Source: Cognatitamlana sp035818475 (GTDB lineage: Bacteria; Bacteroidota; Bacteroidia; Flavobacteriales; Flavobacteriaceae). Taken from it: a stretch of 64,000 nt of DNA. Of the stretch, positions 36,415-46,328 are shown piece by piece. Position 1 is the stretch's first letter. The number at the start of each line of letters is the position of its first letter. The DNA is taken from contig NZ_JAYMGV010000001.1 in assembly GCF_035818475.1 (NCBI RefSeq), positions 496,001-560,000 on the forward strand, in the 5' to 3' direction. Under the pieces are notes generated by a model. That model ran no database searches, was not told where the DNA came from, and worked only from the letters and a program-made list of their open reading frames with translations. The position numbers were made by a program, and so were the translations under genes.

Positions 36415-39216
36415 TTATTTTAGTGTCTTTTTAACTTCTACTTCATGGAATGCTTCAATGATATCACCTTCTTTTATATCATTATAGTTCTTAATTTGCA
36501 TACCACAATCATAACCTTTTGTTACTTCTTTAGCATCATCTTTAAATCGTTTTAACGACGCTAATTCACCTGTGAAAACTACTACACCGTCACGAATCAA
36601 TCGAATTCCGGAATTCCTCAGTATTTTACCATTGGTAACCATACATCCGGCTATACTTCCAATTTTTGATACTTTAAAGATTTCTCTAATCTCTGCCGTT
36701 CCGGTAATTTCTTCTTTAAGCTCTGGAGACAACATACCTTCCATAGCATCTTTAAGATCGTTTATAGCATCATAGATAATAGAGTAGGTTCTGATATCTA
36801 TCTCTTCCTTATCAGCAATGGTTCTTGCATTTCCAACAGGACGCACATTAAATCCAACAATAACTGCATCAGAAGCCGAAGCTAATAACACATCACTTTC
36901 AGTAATTGCCCCTACACCTTTATGCAGAATATTTACCTGAATTTCTTCTGTAGATAGCTTCTGGAATGAATCTGTTAAGGCTTCCACAGAACCATCCACA
37001 TCCCCTTTAAGGATAATATTCAATTCCTGGAAATCACCTAAAGCAATACGACGGCCAATCTCATCTAGAGTAATATGACGTTGTGTTCTAACGGATTGCT
37101 CACGTTGTAATTGAGCACGCTTAGCAGCAATTTGTTTTGCCTCACGCTCATCTTCAAATACATTAAACTTATCTCCTGCCTGTGGTGCACCGTCTAATCC
37201 TAAAATGGATACAGGTGTTGAAGGCCCTGCCGCAATCACATCATTTCCACGTTCGTCATGCATCGCTTTTACTTTACCACTGTGCTGACCCGCTAATACA
37301 TAATCCCCCACTTTTAAAGTACCTGCCTGTACTAAAATAGTTGACACATAGCCACGCCCCTTATCCAAGAACGCTTCTACAACCGTACCTGCTGCCGGTT
37401 TATCTGGGTTTGCTTTTAACTCTAATAACTCTGCCTCAAGCAATACTTTTTCTAAAAGTTCTTTAACACCAGTACCCATTTTGGCCGAAATATCATGAGA
37501 TTGGATTTTTCCTCCCCAGTCTTCAACAAGTAAATTCATTTGAGCTAACCCCTCTTTAATCTTATCTGGATTAGCATCTGGCTTATCTATCTTATTAATC
37601 GCAAAAACAATAGGCACTCCTGCTGCCTGAGCATGCGAAATAGCCTCTTTGGTTTGTGGCATAATATCATCATCTGCTGCAGCTACAATAATAGCAATAT
37701 CTGTAACCTGAGCACCACGTGCACGCATAGCGGTAAAGGCCTCGTGACCTGGTGTATCTAAGAATGCTATTTTCTGACCATTTTCTAACTCTACACCATA
37801 AGCTCCAATATGCTGCGTAATTCCACCGGACTCTCCCGCAATTACATTTTCTTTACGGATATAATCTAAAAGCGACGTTTTACCATGATCTACATGCCCC
37901 ATTACGGTTACAATTGGCGCGCGAGACTGTAAATCCTCTGGCTTGTCTTCTACTTCTTCTATAGCTTCTTCTATATCAGCAGTAACAAACTCCACTTTAT
38001 AACCAAACTCTTCAGCAACAATAGATAAGGTTTCTGCATCCAAACGTTGGTTCATGGTTACCATCATACCTAAAGACATACATGCCGATATAATTTCGGT
38101 AACTCCTACACTCATCATAGTAGCAACCTCACTGGCAGTAACAAACTCCGTTACTTTCAGGATTTTGCTTTCTGCAGCTTCTAATTGCTGATCAATCTCA
38201 GATTGTTCTCTATGCTGATCTCTTTTATCTCTTCTGTATTTAGCTCCTTTTCCTTTGTTAGATTTCCCTTGAAGTTTTTCAAGTGTTTCACGCACTTGTT
38301 TTTTTACATCTTCCTCACTAGGTTCTTCCTTTACTATATTACGACGCCCTTGAGCTTTACCTTTTCCTTTAAAACGATCATTTGCACCTGATCTTCCTCC
38401 TGGTCTGTTTTGACCTCCTCCGTTTGGAGCACCGGCTTTACTTATTCGGCGACGCTTTTTCTTGGCTGCATCTCCTTGTTTTGCTTCCGGTTTTTTCTCT
38501 TCCTTCTTTTTCTTTGGTTTATTAAACTGCGATAAATCAATTTTATTACCGGCAATTTTTGGCCCGGTAAGCTTTTGATATTGCGTCTTTACCTTTTCTT
38601 CAGGAATCACATTCCCATCTTCATCTGTAGTTGTGCGTTGCTCTTTTACAGGCTTTGCAGGCTCCTCCTTAACAACTTCCTTAACCGGTTCTTTAACAGC
38701 TTCCTTTTTAGGCTCTGTTTCTATTTTAGCTACCGGCTTTAATCCTATCTTTGGAGCTTTTGCCTTTATAACCTCTTCCTTAACAGGCTTTTCAACCGGT
38801 TTAACCGGTTCCTCTTTTTTCTCAACAGGAGGCTTTTCTTCAATTTTCTTTTTGGGATCTAAATCAATTTTCCCAACCTGTTTAGGCCCTGAAAGTGTTT
38901 TTGAAGCTTTAACAACCTCTTCTTTGGCTTTTTCTATGGCTTCCTGAGCTTTTTGCTTAGCTTCCAATTCCTGTTCACGCTTTATACGTAAATCTTCCTT
39001 TTCTTTAAGCTTAGCCTCACTTACTTCCTGCGATTTCATTTTCTTATTAGCATCCGTCTCAAACTCATCTGAAAGAATCCTATACGTTTCTTCAGAAATT
39101 TTTGTGGTTGGACGCTTCTCTATAGACACCCCTTTAGAATCTAAAAACTCTACAGCACGGTCCAGAGAGATATTAAGCTCGCGTAATACTTTATTTAATC
39201 TAATTGTTTCAGCCAT
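36415..39216 (-). CDS. infB: Translation initiation factor IF-2
   Basis: 933 residues. The N-terminal IF2_N domain (IRLNKVLRELNISLDRAVEF) is followed by a long Lys/Glu/Pro-rich charged region (about 55-350), then the GTPase core: G1 GHVDHGKT near residue 440, G3 DTPGHEAF, G4 NKID. Domains II-IV end in a TIF2/EF-Tu-like C terminus (KGYDCGMQIKNYNDIKEGDI). IF-2 brings fMet-tRNA to the 30S subunit and drives subunit joining. It is third in the rimP-nusA-infB operon, 80 bases after nusA. The charged linker is variable between species and says little about function. Confidence 0.98.
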   Translation of the reverse strand: MAETIRLNKVLRELNISLDRAVEFLDSKGVSIEKRPTTKISEETYRILSDEFETDANKKMKSQEVSEAKLKEKEDLRIKREQELEAKQKAQEAIEKAKEEVVKASKTLSGPKQVGKIDLDPKKKIEEKPPVEKKEEPVKPVEKPVKEEVIKAKAPKIGLKPVAKIETEPKKEAVKEPVKEVVKEEPAKPVKEQRTTTDEDGNVIPEEKVKTQYQKLTGPKIAGNKIDLSQFNKPKKKKEEKKPEAKQGDAAKKKRRRISKAGAPNGGGQNRPGGRSGANDRFKGKGKAQGRRNIVKEEPSEEDVKKQVRETLEKLQGKSNKGKGAKYRRDKRDQHREQSEIDQQLEAAESKILKVTEFVTASEVATMMSVGVTEIISACMSLGMMVTMNQRLDAETLSIVAEEFGYKVEFVTADIEEAIEEVEDKPEDLQSRAPIVTVMGHVDHGKTSLLDYIRKENVIAGESGGITQHIGAYGVELENGQKIAFLDTPGHEAFTAMRARGAQVTDIAIIVAAADDDIMPQTKEAISHAQAAGVPIVFAINKIDKPDANPDKIKEGLAQMNLLVEDWGGKIQSHDISAKMGTGVKELLEKVLLEAELLELKANPDKPAAGTVVEAFLDKGRGYVSTILVQAGTLKVGDYVLAGQHSGKVKAMHDERGNDVIAAGPSTPVSILGLDGAPQAGDKFNVFEDEREAKQIAAKRAQLQREQSVRTQRHITLDEIGRRIALGDFQELNIILKGDVDGSVEALTDSFQKLSTEEIQVNILHKGVGAITESDVLLASASDAVIVGFNVRPVGNARTIADKEEIDIRTYSIIYDAINDLKDAMEGMLSPELKEEITGTAEIREIFKVSKIGSIAGCMVTNGKILRNSGIRLIRDGVVVFTGELASLKRFKDDAKEVTKGYDCGMQIKNYNDIKEGDIIEAFHEVEVKKTLK

Positions 39217-39296
39217 AAATTGCCTTTAAAATACTCAAATATATACATTATACCTCCTCAAGGCATAATAATCATGCAAATCTGCACTTTTATTTA

Positions 39297-40529
39297 CTAT
39301 TCTTCAAATTCTTCTCTCAGAATTCTAATAACATCCTGTATGGTTTCTTCTTCCAAATCTGTTCGCTTAACAAGATCCTTAACATCTTGTTCCAGAACAC
39401 TTTTGGCTGTATCCATCCCTGCTTTACTAAACTCTTCTATGATCCATCCTTCTATTTCATCTGAGAACTCTCTTAACTCCACATCTTCTTCTGCTCCTTC
39501 TCTAAACACATCAATCTCATATCCTGTTAACTGACCGGCTAATCTAATATTATGGCCACCTCTACCTATAGCTTTACTTACCTCTTCCGGTTTTAAAATA
39601 ACTTCTGCACGCTTAGTATCTTCATCTATTTTAATAGAGCTTACCCTTGCCGGACTCAAAGCTCTTGTGATAAATAACTGCAAGTTATTCGTATAGTTAA
39701 TCACATCAATGTTCTCATTACCCAATTCGCGGACAATACCATGAATTCTTGATCCTTTCATACCCACACAGGCTCCTACCGGGTCAATTCTATCATCATA
39801 TGAATCAACAGCCACTTTGGCTTTTTCTCCTGGTATTCTCACTACATTTTTAATGGTGATCAGGCCATCAAAAACTTCCGGAATCTCCTGTTCAAATAAT
39901 TTTTCTAAAAATACAGGGGAACTTCTGGACATGATTATGGTTGGTTTTGCTCCTTTTAGCTCCACACTATCAATAACTCCTCTTACATTATCTCCTTTTC
40001 TAAAGAAATCAGACGGGATCTGTCTGTCTTTTGGCAATACAATTTCATTGCCTTCATCATCCAATAATATCACGGCTCTATGGCGAATATGGTGTACTTC
40101 TGCCGTATAGATCTCTCCTACTAAATCTTTAAATTGCTTGTAAATTATAGTATTGTCATGTTCATGAATTTTAGAGATCAGGTTTTGACGTAATGCTAAA
40201 ATAGCACGTCTCCCTAAATCAACCAACTTCACTTCTTCTGACACATCCTCACCTACTTCAAAATCGGGTTCTATTTTACGAGCTTCAGATAATGAAATTT
40301 CCTGGTTAGGCTCCTCTACGTCTCCATCTGCAACCACAATTCTATTTCTCCATATCTCTAAATCGCCTTTATCCGGATTTACAATGATATCAAAATTATC
40401 ATCATCCCCGAATTTTTTCTTTAGAGCACTTCTAAATACGTCTTCTAAAATGGCCATTAACGTTACTCTGTCAATTAGCTTATCGTCTTTGAATTCTGAA
40501 AATGATTCAATTAACGCGACATTCTCCAT
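39297..40529 (-). CDS. nusA: Transcription termination/antitermination factor NusA
   Basis: 410 residues, the short NusA form without C-terminal acidic repeats. Order: N-terminal RNA-polymerase-binding domain (1-130), S1 domain (about 135-200; VGEIYTAEVHHIRHRAVIL), KH1 (CVGMKGSRIHGIVRELGNEN) and KH2 (AIGRGGHNIRLAGQLTGYE), then a short tail. NusA modulates pausing, termination and antitermination and couples transcription to translation. It lies 12 bases after rimP, the standard order. In other bacteria NusA feeds back on this operon, which bears on the hairpin before rimP. Confidence 0.97.
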   Translation of the reverse strand: MENVALIESFSEFKDDKLIDRVTLMAILEDVFRSALKKKFGDDDNFDIIVNPDKGDLEIWRNRIVVADGDVEEPNQEISLSEARKIEPDFEVGEDVSEEVKLVDLGRRAILALRQNLISKIHEHDNTIIYKQFKDLVGEIYTAEVHHIRHRAVILLDDEGNEIVLPKDRQIPSDFFRKGDNVRGVIDSVELKGAKPTIIMSRSSPVFLEKLFEQEIPEVFDGLITIKNVVRIPGEKAKVAVDSYDDRIDPVGACVGMKGSRIHGIVRELGNENIDVINYTNNLQLFITRALSPARVSSIKIDEDTKRAEVILKPEEVSKAIGRGGHNIRLAGQLTGYEIDVFREGAEEDVELREFSDEIEGWIIEEFSKAGMDTAKSVLEQDVKDLVKRTDLEEETIQDVIRILREEFEE

Positions 40530-40541
40530 ATCTCTTTTAAA

Positions 40542-41003
40542 TTAAAATTTAATCATAACTTTTGCTTCTACTATATCCTTATAAGGAATATGTGCTTCCT
40601 TTTTTACTGTAACTTTACCTTTACCTACCGGCTTTGGCTCTCTGACCTTCCATTGCAATGTAATAGCGTCATCAGTGGCTTCAGCAAGCACACCTTCTAT
40701 CTCTTCAGAACCTGTTTTCACCTTAAGGGTTCTTGTGACATTCTTTTTATACTGACGTTGATGCACCAATGGCGATGCGGCACCGGCTGACATGACTTCT
40801 AAAGAAAAATCTTCTTCTTCTCTGTCTAAATGATGCTCAATAGCCCGGCTTACAAACATGCAATCTTCAACCAAAACGCCCTGATCTCCATCAATAATAA
40901 CCTTGATATGATTCTCATTATTAACGGTAAAATCAATAAGAAACAAATCCGGCCTTTCATTCAAAGCTCCTTCTAATAATTCTGTGACTTTGGTTTTAAA
41001 CAT
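40542..41003 (-). CDS. rimP: Ribosome maturation factor RimP
   Basis: 153 residues, normal length. The N-terminal alpha/beta domain (VIIDGDQGVLVEDCMFVSRA, LEVMSAGAASPL) and the C-terminal SH3-like domain (GVLAEATDDAITLQW, KDIVEAKVMIKF) match RimP, which is needed for late 30S assembly. It heads rimP-nusA-infB. A hairpin followed by a U run lies just upstream of its ATG (41003), inside the probable leader. Confidence 0.95.
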   Translation of the reverse strand: MFKTKVTELLEGALNERPDLFLIDFTVNNENHIKVIIDGDQGVLVEDCMFVSRAIEHHLDREEEDFSLEVMSAGAASPLVHQRQYKKNVTRTLKVKTGSEEIEGVLAEATDDAITLQWKVREPKPVGKGKVTVKKEAHIPYKDIVEAKVMIKF

Positions 41004-41013
41004 TTTTTAGTAT

Positions 41014-41039
41014 AAAAAGAGGGGACTTCCCGTCCCCTC
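41014..41039 (-). promoter_or_regulatory. Terminator-like hairpin in the rimP leader
   Basis: Read on the minus strand: GAGGGGAC, loop GGGAA, GTCCCCTC, then TTTTT, ending about 11 bases before the rimP ATG. The 8-bp GC-rich stem with a U run has the form of an intrinsic terminator. No minus-strand gene lies upstream for it to terminate, and a candidate promoter element lies further upstream at 41068-41075, so it is probably within the rimP-nusA-infB leader and could act as an attenuator or block the ribosome site. Confidence 0.6.
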
Positions 41040-41067
41040 AAATCTTTAATTTTGCCTTTCAACGGTG

Positions 41068-41075
41068 CAAATATA
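41068..41075 (-). promoter_or_regulatory. Candidate -7 element for rimP-nusA-infB
   Basis: TATATTTG on the minus strand fits TAnnTTTG. It lies about 65 bases before the rimP ATG and upstream of the leader hairpin. No clear TTG -33 element is visible, which lowers confidence. Confidence 0.45.
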
Positions 41076-41141
41076 TAACATTTTATTGATTTTTAAAGGA
41101 TTATTTCATAAATTTAAGTACACCAGAGAACCTTATTCACC

Positions 41142-41966
41142 ATGAAAAAAATACTTGTTCCCACCGATTTTTCAGATCAGGCAGAAAACGCTTTAAAAGT
41201 TGCTGCTCAATTAGCCAGAAAACACAATTGCGAAATCTATTTATTGCATATGCTTGAGATTCCCCTACAGGAAGTAGACCCCTTAAACTCGCATAGCAGT
41301 TTACCTGAAGCTGTCTTTTTTATGAAACTGGCTCATAAACAGTTTGAAGAATTAAGGGATAAAATTGATTTACAAGGCCTGGTGATCCATGAAACTGTAG
41401 ATTTCCAGGAAATCTTTAAAGGGATCTTTCATGTGTGTAAAAAGAACGCTATTGATCTGGTTATTATGGGGTCAAACGGTGCCAGTGGCCTCAGGGAAAT
41501 GCTTATTGGAAGCAACACCGAAAAAGTGGTTAGAACCTCTGACACTCCGGTTCTGGTGGTTAAAAAAGAACATCAAAAATTTAAGGTGGAGCATTTTGTT
41601 TTTGCCTCTGATTTTAAAGATGAAAGTATAGAAACCTATAAACAGGCTATTGAATTTGCCAATATTCTGGATGCCAAAATCCATTTGCTTTTGGTTAATA
41701 CACCTAACAAATTTATTACCACTGAGCGTGCCAACACCCGTATAAACGATTTTATAAGTACATCCCGGTTTTCAAATTACACTATAAACATTTATAATGA
41801 TCTTACTATTGAAAAAGGCATCATGAACTTTTCCCAAGGCATTGGCGCCGATTTAATAGGCATGAGCACCCATGGCCGGCGTGGCATCTCTCATTTTTTT
41901 AACGGAAGCATTAGCGAAGACCTGGTTAATCATGCCAAACGCCCAGTGATTACGTTTAAGATATAG
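41142..41966 (+). CDS. Universal stress protein, tandem UspA domains
   Basis: 274 residues, two Usp domains in one chain. The first (1-145) opens KKILVPTDFSDQAENALKVA and carries the ATP-type signature IMGSNGASGLREMLIGSNTE (GxxG, nine residues, GS). The second (about 150-274) ends with GMSTHGRRGISHFFNGSISE, also keeping the motif. Usp proteins bind nucleotides and modulate stress survival, but the specific role is not predictable. It is monocistronic and divergent from rimP. Confidence 0.9.
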   Translation: MKKILVPTDFSDQAENALKVAAQLARKHNCEIYLLHMLEIPLQEVDPLNSHSSLPEAVFFMKLAHKQFEELRDKIDLQGLVIHETVDFQEIFKGIFHVCKKNAIDLVIMGSNGASGLREMLIGSNTEKVVRTSDTPVLVVKKEHQKFKVEHFVFASDFKDESIETYKQAIEFANILDAKIHLLLVNTPNKFITTERANTRINDFISTSRFSNYTINIYNDLTIEKGIMNFSQGIGADLIGMSTHGRRGISHFFNGSISEDLVNHAKRPVITFKI

Positions 41967-42069
41967 GCTTTTTTAACCAATATAATTATAATGTTGTTCT
42001 TTGTTTAAGGTTGCTTCGGCTAAATTCAGCACAGGCTTCTCGCCCAACAATCTACTTTACAAAACAAAA

Positions 42070-42097
42070 AACCCTAACTACTTTCGTAATTAGGGTT
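42070..42097 (-). terminator. Terminator of tRNA-Gln
   Basis: AACCCTAA (42070-42077) pairs with TTAGGGTT (42090-42097), extended by inner TAC/GTA pairs around TTTC. The plus-strand A run at 42061-42070 gives a U run on the minus strand, ten bases past the tRNA 3' end. Confidence 0.82.
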
Positions 42098-42106
42098 AAA
42101 TTAACG

Positions 42107-42179
42107 TTGGCCTACTAGGGCTCGAACCTAGACTCTTCTGGACCAAAACCAGACGTGTTGCCAGTTACACCATAGGCCA
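42107..42179 (-). tRNA. tRNA-Gln (anticodon UUG)
   Basis: On the minus strand it folds as a cloverleaf: acceptor arms TGGCCTA/TAGGCCA, a D-arm with GTGTAACTGGCAACAC, an anticodon arm TCTGG-TTTTGGT-CCAGA with TTG at positions 34-36, and the T-arm TTCGAGC loop (CTAGG/CCTAG). The 3' CCA is not encoded. The unpaired discriminator base is A. It has its own promoter and terminator, so it is a stand-alone gene. Confidence 0.95.
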
Positions 42180-42196
42180 ATGTGCAATTGAGGCTG

Positions 42197-42226
42197 CAAA
42201 TTTAATACAAAGTTTTATTTTCGCAA
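42197..42226 (-). promoter_or_regulatory. Promoter of tRNA-Gln
   Basis: On the minus strand TTG (42226-42224), 19 bases, then TAAATTTG (42204-42197). This is a full match to the Bacteroidota consensus. The -7 element ends about 17 bases before the mature tRNA 5' end. Confidence 0.78.
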
Positions 42227-42329
42227 GCATTTTTTTAAAAATAATCCTGAAAACTTAACGTTTACTTAAAAACATTTGCCGTACCATATTTATTATTAAA
42301 TTCGCCAAAGCAAATAAACACAGATATCC

Positions 42330-45300
42330 ATGGCACATTTTGACTATAAAAAATGGAATACCATTTTAGGCTGGTTCTCTTTTTTAATAGCACTTATAAC
42401 TTACAGCTTAACTGTTGAACCCACAGTGAGCTTTTGGGATGCGGGAGAATATATTCTAACCTCCGCTAAATTACAGGTAGGGCATCCGCCGGGAGCACCT
42501 CTATTTCAAATGCTGGGCGCCTTTTTCTCTATGTTTGCATTTGAACCTTCCCAAGTTGGTTTTATGATGAACATGATGAGTGCCGTTGCCAGTGCCTTTA
42601 CCATCTTGTTTATGTTTTGGACCATTACCTTACTGCTTAATAAACTGGTGGTTAAAAACGAAGCGCTTTCCCCAAGCAAAGCCATAGCCATTTTAGGAAG
42701 TGGCTTAGTAGGGAGTTTAGCCTTTACATTTACTGATTCTTTTTGGTTTAATGCCGTTGAAACCGAAGTTTACGCTATGGCCACTTTAATCATGTCTGTG
42801 TTATTCTGGCTAGGCTTACGTTGGGAGCAGGATATGCACAAGCCACGTGGTAACCGCTGGCTTATATTAATAGCCTTTATTATCGGGCTTTCTTTTGGGG
42901 TTCATTTTATGGGCTTACTGACCATTCCTGCCATAGGGCTTTTGTATTACTTTAAAAACTACAAAACCATTACCATTAAAAACTTCATCATAGCCAATGT
43001 GGTTTCTGTTGGTATTTTATTATTTGTTTTTAAACTACTTGCACCTAACATTTTAAAAATATTCAGTGCTTTTGAAATCTTTTTTGTAAATACCGTAGGA
43101 CTTCCTTTTAATTCGGGGTCAATCATCGCGGGTATCTCATTGGTCGCCCTAATATATTACGCCTTAAAATATACCCGTCAAAAACAATATATACATTTAA
43201 ACACCGGGATGCTTTGCATCACTTTTGTTATTATTGGTTTTTCAACCTGGCTAATGCTCCCTATTAGAGCTAATGCCAATGTGGTTATCAATGAAAACAA
43301 CCCTAACAGTGCCAGAGAACTATTAGCCTATTACAACCTGGAGCAGTACCCGGAAACGCACTTATTTTACGGCCCCCAGTTTACAGACCAATATGCCTAT
43401 TTAGACGAAAATAATCCGTACATAGACGACAAACCCAATTATGAAAAGGATGAGGCTAAAGGAAAATATGTTATTGTAAACGATTATAAAAATGCCAAGC
43501 AAAACTACAACTCAAAACATGCTTCTTTTCTTCCACGTATGTGGAGCCCGGAGCATGCCGAAAACTATATGATGTTTTCCGGGTATTTAAACTTTAAACT
43601 GAAGTCGGAATACCAGATGGAGAATGAATTGCGTTCTGCGGTTGCTAATTTTAAAAATGATGTGGCTCGTGGTAATGTTGATTATGAAGATTACCATAAC
43701 TTTTTAAAACAATTTAAAGAGTATATAGATATTGAAAAACCATCACTGGCCAGAAATATTGCTTATTTACTGGAGTACCAGTTGGGCTATATGTACTGGC
43801 GTTATTTTATGTGGAATTTTGCCGGAAGACAGGACGATATCCAGGGGCGTTATGACAATCATGGTAATTGGATAACCGGTATAAAACCTATTGACGAGTG
43901 GCATTTAGGCTTATCTCAAGACAATTTACCTAGTGATGTTAAAAACAATAAAGCCAGAAACACCTATTATTTGCTTCCGCTTATTTTAGGACTTATTGGA
44001 TTTTTATTTTTATTGAATAAAGACAAAAACAGGTTTTGGGTCATGTTGGTATTTTTCTTATTTACCGGAGTGGCCATTCAGGTCTATACCAATGTGCGTC
44101 CTTTTGAACCCAGAGAACGAGATTACTCGGTAGTAGGATCGTTTTACGTATTTGCATTATGGATAGGTTTTGGGGTTTATGCGATATATGATACTCTTAA
44201 AAAATATATCCCTAAAAAATTAGCAGCCCCCTTAATTACCATCGTTTGCTTAATATTGGTTCCCGGTATTTTGGCAGCTAATAACTGGGATGACCATGAC
44301 CGGTCCGGTAAATACACCGCTCAGTCCATGGCCAAAAAATATCTGGATTCCTGTGCTGAAAATGCCATCCTGTTCACCATAGGCGATAATGACACCTTTG
44401 CCCTTTGGTATGCCCAGGAAATTGAAGGCTACAGAACCGATGTTAGAGTGGTCAATACCAGTTTATTTCAAACCGATTGGTATATAGACCAAATGAAACG
44501 CAAAGCGTATGAGAGTGATCCTATTCCTTCACAGCTTACCCATGATTTATATAAATACGGCACCAATGATTATATTGTCATTCAGCAGGTTATCAAAGAC
44601 ACTATGGATGTGAAGCAATTTTTAAACTTTGTTTCCAGTGATAACCCAAAAACAAAGTATAAGTACGTTTTACAGCAAAATGGTGTAGACTTATCTCAGG
44701 TTAGAAATCAGGATGCCAATGCCACTTACATGCCGACACCTTATTTACGAGTTCCTGTCAACAAAAACAATGTATTAAATTCCGGAATTGTAAAACCAGA
44801 GCATGCGGATGACATTGTATCTCATATTGACATTAAAGTCACCGGTGGCGCACTCTATAAAAACAGGTTGTTAATGCTGGATATAGTAGCTAATAACGAA
44901 TGGAAACGCCCAATTTATTTTACGGGAGGAAGCTTTGGTGATGATGACTATATCTGGATGAAGGATTACCTACAATTAGATGGTATGTGTTACAAATTAG
45001 TTCCTATTAAAACACCTGTTAATAAAGCTAACCCTTTTGATATGGGACGCGTTGATGCCGATTTAATGTATGAAAAAGTTAAAAAATGGGATTGGGGAAA
45101 TAGCGGTAGCCCCGATATTTACCATGATGTAGAAACCCGCAAAAACTCCATTACCTACAGGGGCAATTTAGCACGCCTGGCCGAACAGTTACTCAATGAA
45201 GATAAATTGGATAAAGCTGAAGAAATAGCAGATATAGCTATGGAAAATATGCCGGTGGAATACTTTGGTTATTACACCCTTTTAGAGCCTTATATCGGTA

Positions 45301-45644
45301 TTTACTACGAAGCCGGAAATAAGGAAAAAACACAGCAATTATTTAAAGATGTAGCTCAAAAATATCAGGAAAACCTGTTCTATTACAGTTCACTTGAAAT
45401 CCAGAAGCAAGAGCGTTTATTTGAAGATATTTATACTGACATTCAGCGTTACAAAGCCCTAGTAGATGTCTTGTTAAGATATGACATTGAATTTGCTCAA
45501 TCTGAGGGTGATATATTCAACAACTTCCTAAGGTCCTTTAAACATTTTTATGGCGAAGAGGACTCTTTGGAATCAGAACGGACAGATCTTGATATTCCAA
45601 CGGATAGCAATGGTGCTCCATTAGAGCATGACAGCACGAATTAA
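42330..45644 (+). CDS. Membrane glycosyltransferase, DUF2723 / GT117 family
   Basis: 1104 residues. The N-terminal half has about 12-13 membrane helices and the GT-C-like first loop (TVEPTVSFWDAGEYILTSAK, with the acidic residue expected near the end of helix 1, then LQVGHPPGAPLFQMLGAFFS). The C-terminal half (after about 650) is soluble and TPR-like (AEEIADIAMENMPVEYFGYY). DUF2723 proteins are classed as glycosyltransferase family 117 and are thought to move sugars from lipid carriers onto proteins or glycans in the periplasm; the acceptor is unknown. The gene is followed 13 bases later by a polysaccharide deacetylase on the same strand, so a shared role in envelope glycan processing is plausible. 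Confidence 0.88.
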   Translation: MAHFDYKKWNTILGWFSFLIALITYSLTVEPTVSFWDAGEYILTSAKLQVGHPPGAPLFQMLGAFFSMFAFEPSQVGFMMNMMSAVASAFTILFMFWTITLLLNKLVVKNEALSPSKAIAILGSGLVGSLAFTFTDSFWFNAVETEVYAMATLIMSVLFWLGLRWEQDMHKPRGNRWLILIAFIIGLSFGVHFMGLLTIPAIGLLYYFKNYKTITIKNFIIANVVSVGILLFVFKLLAPNILKIFSAFEIFFVNTVGLPFNSGSIIAGISLVALIYYALKYTRQKQYIHLNTGMLCITFVIIGFSTWLMLPIRANANVVINENNPNSARELLAYYNLEQYPETHLFYGPQFTDQYAYLDENNPYIDDKPNYEKDEAKGKYVIVNDYKNAKQNYNSKHASFLPRMWSPEHAENYMMFSGYLNFKLKSEYQMENELRSAVANFKNDVARGNVDYEDYHNFLKQFKEYIDIEKPSLARNIAYLLEYQLGYMYWRYFMWNFAGRQDDIQGRYDNHGNWITGIKPIDEWHLGLSQDNLPSDVKNNKARNTYYLLPLILGLIGFLFLLNKDKNRFWVMLVFFLFTGVAIQVYTNVRPFEPRERDYSVVGSFYVFALWIGFGVYAIYDTLKKYIPKKLAAPLITIVCLILVPGILAANNWDDHDRSGKYTAQSMAKKYLDSCAENAILFTIGDNDTFALWYAQEIEGYRTDVRVVNTSLFQTDWYIDQMKRKAYESDPIPSQLTHDLYKYGTNDYIVIQQVIKDTMDVKQFLNFVSSDNPKTKYKYVLQQNGVDLSQVRNQDANATYMPTPYLRVPVNKNNVLNSGIVKPEHADDIVSHIDIKVTGGALYKNRLLMLDIVANNEWKRPIYFTGGSFGDDDYIWMKDYLQLDGMCYKLVPIKTPVNKANPFDMGRVDADLMYEKVKKWDWGNSGSPDIYHDVETRKNSITYRGNLARLAEQLLNEDKLDKAEEIADIAMENMPVEYFGYYTLLEPYIGIYYEAGNKEKTQQLFKDVAQKYQENLFYYSSLEIQKQERLFEDIYTDIQRYKALVDVLLRYDIEFAQSEGDIFNNFLRSFKHFYGEEDSLESERTDLDIPTDSNGAPLEHDSTN

Positions 45645-45657
45645 TTCGGATTAAGGC

Positions 45658-46326
45658 ATGACCTTAACACCTGTAAAAACACCTGTAGTTGTAAAAAAAA
45701 TGTTCCCAAATTATATTTGGGACATTGCTACTACTGAGAACGTTATTTATTTAACCTTTGATGACGGCCCAACCCCGGAAATCACCAACTGGACTTTAAA
45801 TGTTTTAGAAGCTTATAAGGCCAAAGCTACTTTTTTCTGTATCGGTAAGAATATTGAAAAGCATCCGGATATTTTTCAGAATATTTTAAATAACGGACAT
45901 GCTATAGGTAACCATACTCAAAACCATATCAAAGGCTGGAAAACAAAAACCAAAGATTATTTAAAGAATATTGAACTGTGTGAATATGCTCTAAAGTCCC
46001 GGCTTCCTGATTCATCAGCCATCAGCCACCAAACTTTAGCGACAAGCTTATTTCGTCCGCCATACGGACAAATAACCCCAAAGCAAGGTAAAAAACTTAT
46101 AGCGTTGGGTTACAAAATAATCATGTGGGATGTGTTGTCTTTTGACTGGGATACTAAGGTTGATGAAGAGACCTGCTTAAATAATGTAATTGAGAAAGCA
46201 TATAGCGGCAGTATTGTAGTATTTCATGATAGTGTTAAAGCGTCAAAAAACATGCAATATGCGCTTCCAAAGATTTTGGAGTATTTTAGTAACAAAGGCT
46301 ATACTTTTAAAGCTCTGTACACCTAA
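45658..46326 (+). CDS. Polysaccharide deacetylase (NodB domain)
   Basis: 222 residues. NodB motifs are in order: catalytic/metal TFDDGP (33-38), HAIGNHTQNH (the second and third metal ligands, about 81-90), RPPYG (about 138) and the later FDWD and FHDS motifs. The enzyme removes N-acetyl groups from a glycan such as peptidoglycan or an exopolysaccharide. No signal peptide or membrane anchor is evident (MTLTPVKTPVVVKKMFPNYI), so either it works inside the cell or export is unconventional. It probably shares a transcript with the GT117 gene. Its stop is two bases from the stop of the convergent gene. Confidence 0.9.
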   Translation: MTLTPVKTPVVVKKMFPNYIWDIATTENVIYLTFDDGPTPEITNWTLNVLEAYKAKATFFCIGKNIEKHPDIFQNILNNGHAIGNHTQNHIKGWKTKTKDYLKNIELCEYALKSRLPDSSAISHQTLATSLFRPPYGQITPKQGKKLIALGYKIIMWDVLSFDWDTKVDEETCLNNVIEKAYSGSIVVFHDSVKASKNMQYALPKILEYFSNKGYTFKALYT

Positions 46327-46328
46327 GT

